From: Dictyophora rubrovolvata
Taxonomy: Eukaryota; Basidiomycota; Agaricomycetes; Phallales; Phallaceae
Length of the DNA stretch: 64,000 bases
Reading direction: 5' to 3'
NCBI GenBank assembly: GCA_029959195.1
Contig: CP114127.1
Coordinates: forward strand, 992,001 to 1,056,000
Of this stretch, positions 21,221 through 33,025 are shown piece by piece. Numbering within the stretch: position 1 is the stretch's first letter; every line of letters begins with the position of its first letter. Under the pieces are notes generated by a model. That model did not search any database and was not told the origin of the DNA. It saw nothing but the letters and a program-made list of their open reading frames with translations. The translations under genes were made by a program, and so were the position numbers.

Positions 21221-24200
21221 GACTGGATGTGTTCAACTCTAATGTTCTGGGAGCCGGGAGGAGGGAGGGATGGGGGGAAAACCAGCTACTGTGGGTAAAG
21301 TGGTAATGAGTGGTATGATCCAGTGGTAAAGGGAGGGGGGACAGCAATGACTTTATAAAAAAAAATATGTGGTATCAACTCGTCCCTTACTTCTTTGCGT
21401 TTAAAGCTAAACCCAAAAGAGGTATCGTCAAAGGGAAGACCCTCATGAGAGTTGAAGATTTCAATCGGCTATTCCGCATTCTCATCCCCATAAAATCTTG
21501 AAAGGATTATTGGATTGTTCTGCTTTTTTTGATCGGATGCCATGTGCAAGTGCCAAGTGGGATGTCAGCTTCGTAAGTACATTAAATTGGACCTCGAGTG
21601 TGACATGAAAAAGGCAGTAAACTGGACGAGAGTGCGCAACGGCGAGAATGTTATCTGCAGCATCGTTTTCCATATATGGCAGGTGTTCATTGAACAAAGG
21701 GAACGGCTAAGAAATGGAAGCACATGCCGTCCTGCTTTCTCAGGCTGAATTTGCCTCTTTTGGAAGGATATCGCTAGCGCCCGTAAATGACACAAGTCCC
21801 ACGCCTCACCGGCACTACCGGCAGTGTTTTTCGGATCCTGTCACCATGCCTGTGTTTGTTGCTGTCTTCATTGCCGGATACTTTCAATGCTACTCAAAGG
21901 GAAAGCTCAATATGGTGCGATTTCTTCAAAGCTCAAAGGTAGATCCCCCTTCATACTTTAAAGGCCAGAATATTACGATCAAACCTATCATGCATTCTAT
22001 TTTCAACTTTGATGCTTGATTGTCTGCTATAGTAGTACAATCGTCATTGTACTGATTCGCATTATACTTCATCTGCCAAGGAACGCACTTCAGTCATGTC
22101 GACGACCCATTATTCGCAGTTTCACTACCCGTGTCTAACCGGATTTTAATACTGTTGTCAAATTCATGTCCGAATGAATGAAGTGAATGGGACGCGTCTG
22201 CAGCTGGAGGCCAGTCCTTGTTCCCGATTTGGTATATTTATGAAACGTACGTATGTCAATTGTTAAAGCCTTTGAATTCGCCGAAATGCATTCCAACGCT
22301 TGACTATAGTTCCGTTCTCTGACAGTCACCTCGGCAAGCTTCGGAGCTCACGGAGAAAATGGTTATCGAATGCCCTTGTACTCCTGCCTCCTGCCGGCTC
22401 TGGAGTACACTACATATAATTAATATTCTTGTTGTAGGCTCGACGATGTAGTTTTAGAAATCGTGTCCACCTTGCGGATAAATGAAATAGGCAGTGAGTG
22501 ACTTTGAATGAGCAATTCAAGAAAGTTATGAATTTTCGCTCATTTGGACTTGAGGTCTGATAACTTGGTGCATGCACGCTGGGTCTTTATACTTTTTTGA
22601 TGTACAAAAATGCGTTAAAAACATAAAAACACATAGTCATAAAAAAAAGGAGGGGGGAGCACCTAGTCATAAGGTTCATGTTTGGCTTGAACGCCATTGC
22701 CAAGTCAGTGAGCGAACTACTAGTATTCAACCCGCGTTGTACCTCAACAATTTCACTATATTGGTTAATCACGTCTCCACCTTTCACTCTGGTTAATATC
22801 ACGAGTATCACAACAGACGCTTCAAACTCGTCCCTTCCAAAGCTATCAAAGCCCTTTCACAGTCGTTCCCAATAAGAACCAGCTCACCAATTAGGAAGGT
22901 TGCTATAATAAACCCGGCTCCAGCTTGAACATATGCATATGATTCCCTTTGTCGCTTCCTAAATATTTTCTCAGTCTGATCTAACTTTTCTCTCTTTAGT
23001 CGTACCTTGATATCGGCTTAATCACATATCCTATCTAGTGAATTTTGATGTCAACAGCTACCGAGGCATGGCCACTGGCCAGAGGCCCAGAGTCCTGTCC
23101 AGCGCAGCGAGCACGCCAGAAACATTTACCTTACTTTGTATTGTCACTATATGTAAGTAGTCGATATCACATTGGTTAGTTCGTTCACATTTATTCGATT
23201 TCACAGGTCATTTCTCCCTTCCGGCCCAACCCAGAGCATCTCTGGGCTAACTAACTTTATATAAATATTAATTTTTCCTCTAACAACTCCTCAAACGTTC
23301 GGTATCTCATACGGAATGTCCGGACACATGCGGTCATCGCTCTTTCCCGAATCCTCCACAGCCGCCACCTTCTGAGAGAGCAGGACAAGACAGTATCAAT
23401 ATAATATTTCTGACATCTTAATCCCTGATTCCGATTGGCGACATATGCACATGTACATGCACACGTGTAATGTTGTATTCCCCATCGACGATTCAATTTA
23501 CTCAGAATTCGAAACATCAAATATTGAATCGTTCAAAGGCTTCAAGCTTCTTTCGGCTCTATCGAGATTCAGAAGGCTTCGCTTCAATTTATTGATACAT
23601 ACATATGCACACGAGGCTGATTGAATCAAGTTGTAATATACGTATCATAGAATGTGGCCGTAGAAAAACATCCATACATAATATTTCACAGCCGGAAGTA
23701 AAATAACGTTCACCAAAGTTGCTTCCCTGCAAGCGTATAAATATATGTACAAATAATTCATAATTAAGGTTCATGTCAAGCGAGAAGGTTTTGCCATCGA
23801 TCCCAAAATCGGCAATTTATTCCTTGCCAGCCACCGGCTGATATCCGATTGTGCGAAAGATCATGTACGTAGAGTAAAGTCTGAATATGGCTTAGGCCTC
23901 TTCCACAGTTACTTCGAAATTGAGCTTTATATCGTCCAATGCCAAACTGTCCATCATGATTGGTGATAATGGGAGCTTTGAGCCGAATGTCAAAGGGGAT
24001 TAACGCACTGGCTGCTGAAGAAGGAAAAAGTATCGGGGTTATAATCCTCGATAAAGCATTATACAGTATTCATAAGCTCAATTACAAACAAACATTCTTA
24101 CATAAATTATCTAGAAAAAGTCTGACCTATCCGGAAGAAAAATATGGAAAGATTTCTAGCTCTGAGCTCTTGTTGGGATTGCCTGGCCGTCCTTCTGAGG

Positions 24201-24266
24201 ACTTTGGGCTCGCATGCAAGTGGTAGATGTTATGGTAAAATAAACAACTAGATGAGAACCGGCCAA
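21221..24266. other. Gene-poor region upstream of STE3
   Basis: About 3 kb. The frame at 21714-22019 (plus) overlaps another on the minus strand and neither has recognisable motifs. A possible two-exon micro-ORF at 23048-23254 is listed separately. The frame at 23960-24226 is not supported. No pheromone precursor found by scanning both strands for Cys plus three residues before a stop. Confidence 0.45.
23048..23254 (+). CDS. Possible two-exon small protein (50 aa), unknown
   Basis: ATG at 23048 opens 35 codons to a strong donor (gtaagt at 23153). The acceptor (ttcacag) ends at 23206 and 15 more codons end in TAA at 23254. The joined protein has a hydrophobic stretch (LPYFVLSLYVISPF) preceded by basic residues. 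The upstream region is rich in CT. No family recognised. Confidence 0.28.
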
Positions 24267-25723
24267 TTAATATCTAGTGCGATTATCGCGCGAGGAATGT
24301 CGAGACTGGCTATCACGGGAATAGTCTTTTTCACGTCCATCAAAATCTTCTCTCCGACGGTCTCTACTACTTTCTTTACTAGAATATTGGTCGTGGCGGC
24401 CGTACTTTCTAGTTTCGTTCGTACGGGGACGGTATGTGTCGCGGTCGGAGCCGTCCTGACGGGGATCACGTTCTCTGTCGCGATTGCGATTTCGCCCTTC
24501 CGCTTCACTTTTGTCTGCGGCTTCAGATGAAGGATATCTTGACCCAGCTCTAGACCTTTCGGGAGACCGCGATCGTGACCTTCTCCTGACAACTAATGAT
24601 TCCTGTACAAATGAGAACATATGAATGCATATGGTAGGTTATGGCCAGTATTGAACGTACCTCTTTCTGAACTTTGACAAGAGGAACATAACGTTTATCT
24701 TGTTTTAGATGTCCTTTTTTACCAGGCAAAACGGGGATCTCTTCTGCAGGCCTCTCTTTTGCGCCTAAACCAAGTAAGGCAGGACGGGAAGCCGGTAGCC
24801 AAGGTTCCACCAGTCCATGGCCTTTTCTACTAGCAGCAGTACCCTCTTTCCATCCCATCCCTCTTAGTAAAGCAGCACCAAACTGAGATACCGGAACTCG
24901 TTCATAGTCTTGAAGTGAGGCCTATAGTGATGAAAACGATAAGAAAATGAACTAGTCGAAAGAAAATGGTAGTTGACATACAGAATCGGGTCGTGTTAAT
25001 ACATCTTGTCGGTAAGCATCTGTCTCAGTTAAAGGGCCAGAGAAGTCGTTCTGCAAAACAGGAATTGCAGCAACATTAGTTTCAGTAGTCTCGCCATTGA
25101 CGCTCGCCAACAAAGCTTGACGGGCCCGCTCATCTTCATCTAGTTCAACTGGTTCAGTCGTAGGAGACTGCTCTTGAATTACTTCAACAGTTTCTGCCAC
25201 CGTTGTTTCTACTTCCTCTCTCCGACTGATAACCAGGCCTGACACTTGGGGGCTCGAGTTGATGGTGTCACGAATTCCAAGACCACCTTGGCTACCATCC
25301 TCTCCAGTCGGTACACCATATCCATCCGGTATGTACGTCTGGCTTTTTCTTTGTCGAGCTATAGCCCGCCAATCACGATTAGCGAGTGGCGGTATGACAA
25401 GAGGTCCAGAGGGCCTCGGGTTTCCGTTCAGCCTAGTAAAGAAACCAACGTGGTGTAACCACTGTGAGTCTTAAGCCTGATTAACTTTGGATTGTGTTTG
25501 AAACACGAACTCACCGCTGCGCTCCTGACTGGTCATATCCACTTAGCAATTCGATGGCGTCTTGTTCGTCTTCATCACTCGAATCAGGGGGATGCAGTGT
25601 ATAACCTGCAGAACCGGGGGTGGATTGTCGTAGAGAGTAAGCTGTATGTTTAGACTTTTGAGAAAAGGAAGTTGTAGTAGTTGGAGGGCGGATTGTAAAT
25701 GATACAGCGTTTTGGGAAGACAT
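24267..25723 (-). CDS. SPP2: Pre-mRNA splicing factor SPP2 / GPKOW-like G-patch protein
   Basis: G-patch cofactor that recruits and activates the DEAH helicase Prp2 in the spliceosome. ATG at 25723 (MSSQNAVSFTIRPP). An acidic segment (DSSDEDEQDAIELL) is followed by the region GPLVIPPLANRDWRAIARQR and then the diagnostic Spp2-type G-patch YERVPVSQFGAALLRGMGW with KEGTAASRKG. The C-terminal third is an RS/RD/RE-rich tail (RRRSRSRSPERSR) to the stop at 24267. Introns near 25453-25513, 24922-24980 and 24601-24660. Metazoan GPKOW carries KOW domains; only the G-patch and the charged tail are evident here, as in fungal Spp2. Downstream neighbour in tandem of the BAP31-like gene. Confidence 0.85.
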
Positions 25724-25970
25724 TAAATGAACAACCGATGGTGGTGTGATTGAAACTCCGCTTGATCTTCCGACTCCTCGTCCATTTATTAGTTGCTTTC
25801 CCTGGAATCCCTGCCAACCTGTATGATTGCATATAATAGTTTAGGTTTTATTCAGTATGTTTATGTACCAAGATGTAAGCAACAGGTTTTTTTGCCGCTA
25901 CTAAGAGCACGAATAGACTGCACGAATGGACTACTAGTATTGTCGATATGCCAGTGTCCCATATTCAGAT

Positions 25971-27000
25971 CTAGTCTTTACGCTTATCAGACTTGGTGCC
26001 AGTCATTTCGATGTATTCTGTCGCCAATCGGTCATATTCAGCTGCCTGTTGAGCGGCTTGTTTCTTCACGATGTCTATATGATACCATAACTGAGAAAAC
26101 GGAATAAAAACTCAGCCGTTTATTCACGTACCAAAGTCTTTAGATTTTCCTTCAGCTACAGCCAACTTTTCTTTTAACTCCTTAATTTCCGCGTCTTTGT
26201 CCTGGGCTAAGCCTTTCGATCCTTTGCCTGAAGTCTAATAATAGACATATAACTCTGTCACAATATAATATAGAATGGTTCTGTCGACTCACGCTTTGTT
26301 TTAGTTTAGCGTATTCAGATTGAGTATGGATTAAATCCAAGATGATATAAAATGTCCGAGTAATGATTAATGAAAGGAATAAGCAGAAGCCAGTAAGATA
26401 AGTATTCCGTTGGGCGCTATATTAGTTGTTAAATAACAGCTGGGAGTTACCACATAGTAGAAAGAAAAAAACTGTACTAGAATCTTCGCGCTGCAAGATT
26501 TGTTTCTGTTTGAGCGTTATGGAGAGAATGGTTATGAGGATCCGCTTTTGCGGATTCGATTTCTGCTGTAATGCGGAGCATGCGTTGAACCGCATCTGTT
26601 GCGAAGAGCGTCAAATAAGAGAAACTTTGAGGACGAGTATGGGACTAGCCTATAAACAGAACACCGACAAATCTTGACGCGGATAAAGTCAGTAATATGG
26701 CTATCAGGCACAGACAGACGTACATGAAGGATATCTTTAGAGCATATGCGATCTTAGCCACAAGAGCGTTTTCGCTCATAAATGTGAACAGCGGTTTGCG
26801 AACAGTATATGGCAGTGGCGCAACAATGATGCAAAACGTTACCATCTAGACATGACGAATCGGCATTTCGAAACTGGATCCTTTAAGAAAACATACCTCT
26901 GCGGCAAGGAGGAAGAAGGTTAAAGTATAACTGTCATACGATAACCCCTGGTTAGAATAGTGTAAACAACATAATAAGAAAAGACTGACTAGACAGTCAT
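25971..27000 (-). CDS. BAP31 / Yet3-like ER membrane protein
   Basis: B-cell receptor-associated protein 31 family: ER triple-pass protein with a cytosolic coiled coil, acting in membrane-protein sorting. ATG at 27000 starts MTVY, spliced to YTLTFFLLAAE, MVTFCIIVAPLPYTVRKPLF, FMSENALVAKIAYALKISF and FVGVLFIDAVQRMLRITAE, giving the three N-terminal hydrophobic segments expected. The last exons give a Lys/Glu/Ala coiled-coil region (ELKEKLAVAEGKSKD, KKQAAQQAAEYDRLATEY) and end TKSDKRKD at 25971; the basic C-terminus resembles the family KKXX-type ER retrieval end without matching it exactly. The intron 26596-26649 appears to use a GC donor. Head-to-head with UBP6. Confidence 0.87.
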
Positions 27001-27408
27001 TGTTATTGAAAGGAAGTTTGTCGACGGTCGGACGCGTTGAAAAACAAGGAAGACTTGGGTTAAATGTCAACTCAGGACCCTGAACGACGTGTTCCACAGC
27101 AGGTATGCGTCACTCGCGTGACATGACATCACGTTCAATGTGCAACGGAATCGCCTCCCGAAAAGGCACAGCCCCCCGCCGAATTTCAGCCATGGGGCTG
27201 ACGTTGTGATAATTAAAAGACTAACAAAGAAAATAAACAGAATAAACGGAATAATCGAAAGAAACCTTCATACGTGGCAGAACCCCTCACGTGTGACAGA
27301 AGTGTGACACTGCTCGGAGCTCGAAATCTTTTCCAGCCTGAGATTACGCGTTTACCGAATCCTTTCTTTGTTTCCTTTCTTTTCTTACGTTTGAGTAATT
27401 TCTTCCTC
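27001..27408. promoter_or_regulatory. Divergent promoter, BAP31-like / UBP6
   Basis: 408 bp between two opposite start codons. Contains two CACGTG-containing/related words (TCACGTGTGAC near 27288) and pyrimidine-rich stretches just before the UBP6 ATG. Regulatory use is inference. Confidence 0.45.
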
Positions 27409-29717
27409 ATGCCTAAGATACCTGTATCTATCAAGCACGCTGGCAAAACTTACCAGCTGGAGCTCGATACAGATGCACCGGCAACAGTTTTCAAGCAGGA
27501 CATTTATCAGCTAACAGGTGTGCCACCAGATCGGATGAAAGTCATGATCAAGGGCGGCGTCTTAAAAGTTTGTTCTCTTCGATTCTCAAAAATTGAATCA
27601 AGTTTTGTAACGGTGCACAGGACGATACCGATTGGCGAACCGTTGCTCCCAAACCTGTAAGCACGTACTCTAAGCCAGCCCTTGTCGTAACATAAATTCA
27701 AGCTCCCCACTTTGAGAATCAATCTTTCATGGTTATTGGAACAGCTGGAGATCTCCCCAAACCTCCTGAAAAGCCTGTAGTTTTCATGGAAGGTACCTCT
27801 CTTTTTCTCTCTCAAGGAACTGATAATCAGTGCTGCGATTAGATATGGACGAATCAACGTTGGCAGAAGCTGTGAGCTTCTCTTAATTGGCGTGTTGCCT
27901 AAGTCAAAGTTTGACACTTTCTGCTCTCTTAGCTTCATATGCCCGTCGGATTGAAAAAGTAAAGCTATCCCCTTTTGTTGAGCGAATAGAATATCGACGT
28001 TTTATAGCCTTGGTAACACATGTTACATGAATGCTACCGTCCAAGCATTTCGTGCTATCCCGGAATTACAAGATGCATTAAAAAGGTAAAAAAAATATCC
28101 CTCGCTTTCTTTGTAGTTTATCACTTTATCCATAGTTATACCCCTTCAGTGATGGGTGGTCCTCAAGCTATGCTCACAGGGGCAATGCGCGACTTATACG
28201 ACGCGATGGGAAAGACTACTGAGGGATTTCCGCCGCTTGTGTTCTTGCAGGTTGGCTATGGGATGATATGAATCTGATCTGAATTTTTCATAATTGACGT
28301 ACGTAGGTCTTAAGACAAGCTGTTCCTCAGTTCAACGAACAGTCCCGGGCAGGGGCTGGTCCTGCTCAACAAGGTGCGTCGAATAAGTCTACAGCAATTA
28401 TCTCCGTTCTATAACATTTTTTTGAACGCATCTTAGATGCTGAGGAATGCTGGACACAAATCGTGAATGCACTATCGGTTCTACCTGGAATTGGGTCTTC
28501 AGGATCGACCGGCCAGAAAAAATTTATCGATCAATATTTGACAGGTGAAATGACATCAGAGTGAGTCGGCTTTTTCATTATATGATTACTCTTATTTTGC
28601 TATAATGATTTTCCCTTCAAAGATTAAAGTGCATTGAAGCTCCGGATGAAGCTCCTACCATCGTAAAAGAGAAAATTATGAAAGTGGCGTGCAATATCTC
28701 TAAAGAGACGAATTATATGCAAAGTGGTATTATGGGGGTAATAATAAAGTTACATCGCGTGGCTCTTATGTAGTCATTAACCTTCATGTCAGAGTTTGGA
28801 CGAAAACATCGAAAAATACAGTTCAACACTAGGACGTGAAGCACAGTACACTCAACACTCTCGTATTTCCCGCTTACCTTCCAATTTAATGGTTCATATG
28901 GTCCGCTTTCATTGGCGCAGGGATATTGGTAAAAAGGCAAAAATTATGGTAAATACGTTTCTTTCGGACCTGCAACTGCGTGCAATTAACACCATACGCA
29001 GCGTAAAGTTAGATTTCCTCTTGAGCTCGATGCAATAGATTTGGTCACGGACGACTTGAAACGGAAACTCGCCAATTGTAATGGTAAGATCAAGGAAATT
29101 GAGCGTGAACGTGCCGAGAGACGGAAAATTCGCAAGAAGACTAAAGTGGTGGCTGATTCTCCTGGTCCGTCGACGTCCCAGGCGGAAACAACTTCTTCGG
29201 GGGACGCACCTTCAGGCGATGCTATCATGTCCGATGCAACTCCAGTTGCTGCCGGTGAACTTGAGGATGAAAATGTCACTCGGGAAAAAGAAAAGGAAAC
29301 ATTTGAAGCTACCATTGATTCAGATCTCAAGGCCGATACTGGAGCTAGTGTCACGGGATTATTTGAGCTGTGCGGTAAGTCATTCGCACTTTCTCTCCTT
29401 GGGAAGGTCGGACCAATTTCTACTATCCTAGCTATTGTTACTCACAAAGGACCGTCGGCCGATTCCGGGCATTATATTGGATTCGTCAAGAAGGACAGAT
29501 TTCATTCACCTAAGTCATATTTGGAAGAAGGCGATGAAGATTGTGAGTGTAGATGTGTCCACCTTGGGAAAAAATCGGATACTGAATGCAACCACCAGGG
29601 TACCAATTTGATGACGAAAAGGTTTCGATTGTCACTCAAGAAAAAATATTGACGTTGGACGGAGGAGGTGAATCCGCCAGCGCGTACGTTCTATTGTACA
29701 GGGAAAAACGAGTATAG
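27409..29717 (+). CDS. UBP6: Ubiquitin carboxyl-terminal hydrolase UBP6 / USP14
   Basis: Proteasome-bound deubiquitinase. ATG at 27409 begins a ubiquitin-like domain (IPVSIKHAGKTYQLELDTDA ... VPPDRMKVMIKGG). The USP Cys box is GLKNLGNTCYMNATVQAF (27940-28060, split by an intron after GLK), with the catalytic Cys in NTCYMN. Further USP segments: AQQDAEECWTQIV, FIDQYLTGEMTSELKC, SRLPSNLMVHMVRFHWRRD. A charged insert with a Ser/Thr/Asp-rich segment lies near 29090-29340. The His box is GPSADSGHYIGFVKK near 29450-29490, then WYQFDDEKVSIV and a C-terminus ASAYVLLYREKRV ending at 29717. All introns (about ten) restore frame. Confidence 0.95.
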
Positions 29718-31707
29718 GATTAGAGTTTGGTATGATACTAGAATGAATGAATTTCTTCTGCTCTTTGTATATTAGTGCGTCAGTCTTCAAACGCATTACG
29801 AACCCCAAAAGGCTGTCCTCCTTAATTTCAAAACCGAAATAAGCACCATTCTCTAGACTCACGTTTCGCCGAGACATGGTCGTCCATAACACCTCATAAC
29901 ACTCGTTCGCCAGGCAAAACATTAAGATCTATGACAGCAAAGGTGTCAAGCTAATGCGGTAGCATTTTCAACTTTTGCGGCCTCAAATATGAGTAGAGAT
30001 GTTCTTAGATGAACAGACCATGTAGCGGCGGCTTCTGTCCACAAAGTCTATGATAGACTTCATATTTCTATACGCGGCATTGCCATGTGGCAACTGGCAC
30101 ATGTAAGCGTTACCTCAGACGGCTCAGTATTGCCAATGTAATACATAAATCAATCTGCAGGGTTTCCTACCCTACAGATCATGGGTCCGGGTAATATCCG
30201 AATGTATATGTAACAGGCCTGAAGACTTAAGGCCTGCCTTTAAGTCGGCTCGTTTTGCCGTAAATGCGCACGGGAAAATGCAGGGTAGGTTCACGATGAG
30301 CACTGCATACCTGAACTTTTGAAGCGTAAGTTGCTCAACTATGCAAAAACGGCTGGTGTGTACCACACGGTAATGTCGCAAGAACCTGTGCAACATGACC
30401 AGAATTCGAAGAAGTCAGACCTGGACAGGTCTTAGCCGTGCCGAATAAGGATGCTTCTCCGAAAAAGAAAAGGTCGTAGTCTGAAATAGTCTCACTGTGA
30501 TAGGTTTTATAATTTGACGGCCAAAAAAAAGATAGGCTGGCAGGTCTGCAGTATTGTGCCCATACATATGGTAAGGACGGAATTTAGCCAGATATGATCT
30601 GGTACCTTGAGAAGAATATTCTATTGCCGTAGTTAAGGTCAACGTTACCAATGCAAACAAAGAACTGGGATGGATTTGCAAATGCCTAAGGAGAATGGCG
30701 TAAGTATCATATGATCATTGACAGCGCAAATGACAAGGAATCCGACCTTCCGTTCACGAAAACATCTAATATGAGAAGAGGTTATGGAACTGCCTGACTG
30801 ACAGATCTCTTCGTCCACGGCAATTAAATTTGCAGGATGTCACCAAATTGACGAAGAAACAGAAGCTTCTAAGAAGGTCGGGGATTGATTGTTTGTGGCA
30901 GCGGTGTTCCGCAGAGCCAAATCGCTAGAAACCTAGACCTCGTACCTCCTCAAAAATTAGTAGTACCATGTGGTTTCCAAACGTTAGATTAAGTGTAAAG
31001 TATTACTTTCCGTTCTTTGATGTGACCAGACGTTTGATCGAATAGGAACGTGCAAGACACCTCGTTGCGTATAAGATGGTGTGTACATCTTAAGGCGTCA
31101 GCCTTTTGTCATCAGAAGTTTCGAATCTAGATTGGCTTGAACTATCATGCACGGAGTCGAAGGCTTCTCGTGTAATGGATGTTGCATGTGCAGCAGCTCA
31201 GGACCGTAATATTTTTTCAAAACTGTGATCAAAACTGGTCGGAATAATGCGAGTGCGAGGTGTAGGACGGCCATTAATGAAAATAAAAATTTTAAGGATC
31301 TACGAGGATCTAAGGGATGTATACAACGAGCCGCTAAAGCATCGCGGAATACTTTAGCCTGGGTGGGCCGGAGCGCGCGGCCAAGTATGCAAACTTTAAT
31401 GATCCGAGCGAGGAGCCTGATTCAGAGCCAAGGTATGCCGATATAAAGTAATCCTAGTCTCGTTTCCAGTTGGATATAACGGCCTTTGGGCAGTTATGAA
31501 ATAAACTCTTTTTCAAGATGTATTGGAAATAGCAATTGACCCAGGACGTTATAGGAGTCTGAGCTACTCCCGTCTGGTAATAGACTCGGAGTAGTAGCAA
31601 TGCATGTATAATATTGTGTCTTCGCCGGTGTTAGCCAATTACCCCAGTGCATAAAAAAGGACGAAAATTTGGGATACTGCACACTGCCAGAAATACCCTC
31701 TAGCGAG
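29718..31707. other. Long intergenic region
   Basis: About 2 kb. The minus frame 30415-30681 opens with a signal-peptide-like stretch (MQIHPSSLFALVTLTLTT) but has no known motif and no splice support, so I note it only. The short word GAGGATCTAAG near 31307 recurs near 32336. Nothing else is supported. Confidence 0.4.
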
Positions 31708-32253
31708 ATGAAATTGAACGCTTTCGCCCTTGTAACTGCAATTGGCATCAGAGCTGTTTCCGCTCAACTTGTCACTTGGCTTTCTCCACCACCCGGAACA
31801 GTTCTCTTAGCTGGTGAACCTTTCACGGCTACCGTAAAAATCTCATGTAAGGACACAATGACAAAAAGATTTTTCCTGGGTGGAAGAAAGCTCACTACGA
31901 GTCGACAGCTACCACATCGAGCGTAAACACGGTTGCCCTCGCATTTGGACTGCGGTTCAACGACTCAGATCCAATACCCTCCGACCTAGGTCAAACATTT
32001 CTTGGAACGGTGAATCAACCAACCTTCGTTACCGGAGAAGATTTTTTCTTCGTCAACTCATCAACACTGACCATCCCCAATAATGTCGTCAATGGTCTGA
32101 ACCAGAATTATGAGCTTGTTGTGGCTCAGTTCTTCACGATCGGGGTAAGTGGCCATGAATAAAAGAAGTGATTACATATTCTTACACTTGCGTCAGGCCA
32201 CCAACACTCCTTCCATTTTCACTGATCAAGTTCAGATTTTTATTTCTTCTTGA
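31708..32253 (+). CDS. Small secreted protein, tandem paralog 1
   Basis: ATG at 31708 begins a signal peptide (MKLNAFALVTAIGIRAVSA, likely cleaved before Q). The mature part starts LVTWLSPPPGTVLLAGEPF. An intron (about 31848-31909) joins to TTSSVNTVALAFGLRFNDSD, and a second (about 32142-32197) joins the last exon ATNTPSIFTDQVQIFIS, stop at 32253. About 140 aa, beta-rich, no Cys pattern. Closely parallel in exon structure and sequence to the next gene, so a tandem duplication. The opening W-x-SP-x2-G-x-AG pattern recalls the Ser-Thr-rich GPI-anchored Kre9/Knh1-type fold, but that is a weak resemblance; function unknown. Confidence 0.75.
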
Positions 32254-33025
32254 AGAGAGCATTGAATGGGCCGTGCTTTTGTAATTATATTGCATTTGTT
32301 CCATATATCGTCTTGCTTAGGTTCACTGCATCTACGAGGATCTAAGTGATTAGGGGATGTCAGAGTAGGCCGTTTCAGGTTCAGTGAAACGCCTTGAGAG
32401 GCGTTTCGCCGTTTCACCAGCTGTTTCACTGAAATCGAAACGGACAGCGAAACGGCATCCTTAATAATTTAACAAACAAGTAAGAAAGCATGAAATATAC
32501 CCTGAATAAGCCGGAGTAAGTTCGGGACGTGCGGCCCCCAAGTAGCATATGTACATATGTCCGAATTTTGATCCGAGTGCAAGTGGAGTGTAATGAAATC
32601 TTAATCTGGTGGAACGAACGGCCTGTGGCAAGTAACGAATATATGTATCTTATTACCTCGGTCCATGTCGAAAAGAGCATGGTTGCATTTTTGAATAATT
32701 AAACTTTTAGACTATTTGTTTCATCAGAAGATGTGACGGACTGTGGGGCTTCCGTCTGGCGATGGAGAAGGTCATGCATGCACATGCATGGTACTTACAT
32801 ACTGCTGTGTTCTTCGCCGATGGTTACTTGGGTCCCTTTTCGTTTACGTTAGCGGTGATGGCCATCATTAGCGTCGGATAATATGGCCGAAGAAAATTGA
32901 ATTAAGTCAGTCACCGGGACCAGGAAAAGACGCCGCAAAGAATGCCAGTTTTCGTATAAAAGAGCGCAAGACTCTTGGTTGTTCTGCACTACTGGGAATT
33001 TCCACAGTCTTCTACTTCCATTGAA
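32254..33025. other. Intergenic between the secreted-protein paralogs
   Basis: Holds the nested inverted repeat and the promoter of paralog 2. GTATAAAAGAG at 32955, about 70 bp before the start codon, is a good TATA box. Also ATGCATGCACATGCATGG at 32773, an alternating purine-pyrimidine palindromic stretch. Confidence 0.5.
32367..32455. repeat. Nested inverted repeat built of GAAACG / CGTTTC
   Basis: GCCGTTTC at the left and GAAACGGC at the right end form an outer stem. Inside, GAAACGCC and GGCGTTTC enclose TTGAGA as a perfect 8-bp stem. At least seven GAAAC or GTTTC words occur in under 100 bp. It lies between the two secreted-protein paralogs. Confidence 0.75.

Noticed and set aside
22131-22147. 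Short frame ending Cys plus four residues near STE3
   Set aside because: Wrong spacing for a CaaX box and only about 17 codons long.
22165-22185. Cys-Pro-Asn-Glu-stop near STE3
   Set aside because: Residues after Cys are not aliphatic and there is no plausible precursor upstream.
24252-24530. 92-codon plus frame with hydrophobic content
   Set aside because: Antisense to the RS/RD-rich tail of SPP2; the hydrophobicity is an artefact of reading Arg/Asp codons backwards.
28986-29354. 122-codon minus frame rich in Ser
   Set aside because: Shadow of the charged insert of UBP6.
30415-30681. 88-codon minus frame with signal-peptide-like start
   Set aside because: No splice support, no homologous pattern and no TATA or other context; noted only in the intergenic entry.
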